Origin: Actinomycetota bacterium
GTDB taxonomy: Bacteria; Acidobacteriota; Blastocatellia; Chloracidobacteriales; Chloracidobacteriaceae
NCBI GenBank assembly: GCA_013298335.1
Contig: JAAFHI010000155.1
Span: 1-7,197 of the forward strand
DNA: 7,197 bases
Direction of reading: 5' to 3'
In this document: piece after piece, positions 6,324-7,197 of the stretch
Position numbering within the stretch: position 1 is the first letter of the stretch
How the letters are laid out: every line of letters begins with the position of its first letter
Program-made: the position numbers and the translations under genes
Notes under the pieces: generated by a model
Seen by the model: the letters and a program-made list of their open reading frames with translations, nothing else
Told to the model about the DNA's origin: nothing
Databases searched by the model: none

Positions 6324-7133
6324 TTATGCCAGTTCCGCCAACCGGTACACCCCGACCGCTTCCCGGACGGCAAATCCTTCCTCAACCAGTTCCGCGTGGG
6401 CTTTTCCGACGGCCTTCCGGTCGAATCCGGTGACTTTCGTGAGTTCACCGCGCAGCACCCGCCCGGCCCCGCTCAGGTACGCCCGCGCGATCTCCCGCAA
6501 TCCGTCGGTTTTGGAGAGGTTCTTTTTGAAAGGTTCGGGAAAACGGCCTTCGGGAAGCGTCCAGATGTAGGTAAAGCGCGGTTCATAGACCGCCTGCCCC
6601 GGCACGACCAGCATCGCGGCCTGAAGTTCGTCGATGGCGGCGCTCAGTTGCTTCCGGTCGGGAATGCCGGCTTCCGCGCGCAGATCGGCGGTCGCCATCT
6701 CCCACTCGCGCCGCAGAACTTTCAACACTGCGCGGGCATCATCCGAAAGGTGTTTTTCACCCGCCCGGTTGATTCCCCACATCGCCCGGAAGGCCGGAAT
6801 CAGCCCCGGCGCGAGAAACATCGTCCGTCCGCTGGCGAATTTGGCGTAGTAGGTTTTCCCGCGCGCCATCACGGCGTCCTTGGTGACCCACGCGAGGCTC
6901 GCTTCGGGGTCTTTCTGGACGTTTCGCGGCATGTGCGCGTCGCGCCGACCGCACACCGCCACATAGAGCGACGCTCCCGGACGTCGAACATCCGTCAGCG
7001 CCGAGCAGAAACCGGCTTCGGCGATGAAACGTTCGGCCTGCGGGGCGTTTTCGACGCGGTTTTCCGCTGTCCGCCGCCAGATTCGGTCGCGGTGAAGTTC
7101 GATTTCCTCGGGATGAAGTTCGGGGGAAGCCAT
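6324..7133 (-). CDS. AlkZ-related winged-helix protein (DNA glycosylase-like family)
   Basis: The frame is open to the window edge, but I choose ATG 7133 (269 residues) because family similarity begins just after it and the preceding 21 codons (from TTG 7196) are G-rich and look untranslated. Recognisable blocks are AERFIAEAGFC (33-43), SLYVAVCGRR (55-64), a Trp-Val-Thr-Lys-Asp segment (82-86) and KTYYAKFASG (93-102). This order matches what I recall of proteins annotated as AlkZ-related, distant relatives of the AlkZ/YcaQ interstrand-crosslink glycosylases. Two helix-turn-helix-like segments follow, at about 132-178 and 211-258, consistent with tandem winged helices binding DNA. The QxQ or QxD catalytic motif of AlkZ/YcaQ is not evident; QAE at 32-34 is the nearest match and probably not equivalent. 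Glycosylase activity is therefore unproven. A weak AGG about 10 nt before the ATG is the only RBS candidate. It is the first gene of an operon with the hydrolase downstream. Confidence 0.72.
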   Translation of the reverse strand: MASPELHPEEIELHRDRIWRRTAENRVENAPQAERFIAEAGFCSALTDVRRPGASLYVAVCGRRDAHMPRNVQKDPEASLAWVTKDAVMARGKTYYAKFASGRTMFLAPGLIPAFRAMWGINRAGEKHLSDDARAVLKVLRREWEMATADLRAEAGIPDRKQLSAAIDELQAAMLVVPGQAVYEPRFTYIWTLPEGRFPEPFKKNLSKTDGLREIARAYLSGAGRVLRGELTKVTGFDRKAVGKAHAELVEEGFAVREAVGVYRLAELA

Positions 7134-7160
7134 GCGTCCGGCCTGCTTTTCGAAACGGAT

Positions 7161-7196
7161 GGGCGAGCATACTCCCGCCCGCCCCCCGTCCGGCAA
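7161..7196 (-). promoter_or_regulatory. Possible promoter with small inverted repeat upstream of the AlkZ-related gene
   Basis: Reading the minus strand, TTGCCG (7196-7191) and TATGCT (7171-7166) could be -35 and -10 boxes with a long 19-bp spacer, 32 bp before ATG 7133. The -10 candidate sits in an inverted repeat, GGGC..GAG-TATG-CTC-GCCC (7180-7161), with a 2-nt bulge. Both signals are weak and the window ends here, so this is a tentative call. Confidence 0.25.
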
Positions 7197-7197
7197 G

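Overview
The window looks like chromosomal DNA from a moderately GC-rich, probably Gram-negative bacterium of a poorly characterised lineage. The combination of a TPR-CHAT protein, an exported SUMF1-like protein and a membrane protein with a sigma-factor-like front end recalls gene sets I associate with Acidobacteriota, especially Blastocatellia-like genomes. That placement is an inference from gene content, not a measured result. I see no rRNA, tRNA, CRISPR array, insertion sequence, integrase or phage gene.

Plus strand, 1-5402: three genes in one direction. The first (1-2139, running in from outside the window) is a TPR repeat protein ending in a CHAT caspase-like protease domain with the expected His and Cys. 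After 65 bp comes an exported SUMF1/FGE-sulfatase-fold protein (2205-3128) that lacks one of the two catalytic cysteines of true formylglycine-generating enzyme. A 237-bp gap with an AT-rich hairpin (3193-3234) follows. Then comes a 678-residue single-pass membrane protein (3366-5402) whose cytoplasmic N-terminus resembles a divergent ECF-type sigma factor and whose C-terminus is a small extracytoplasmic alpha/beta domain. I read these three as a possible functional module: protease or scaffold, exported binding or modifying protein, and membrane-bound regulator. No part of this is proven here.

Minus strand, 7133-5407: a compact two-gene operon transcribed towards the trio. It encodes an AlkZ-related winged-helix protein (7133-6324) and, 17 bp downstream, an HSL-family alpha/beta hydrolase (6306-5407). 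These look like ordinary accessory metabolism or repair genes with no evident link to the trio.

The two blocks converge with only 4 bp between stop codons, and both stops lie inside a perfect 12-bp palindrome, CTGACCGGTCAG. The 10-bp core of that palindrome, TGACCGGTCA, also sits exactly on the start codon of the 678-residue gene, so this gene is bracketed by identical palindromes. Together with the unusual architecture of the 678-residue protein, this is the most curious feature of the window.
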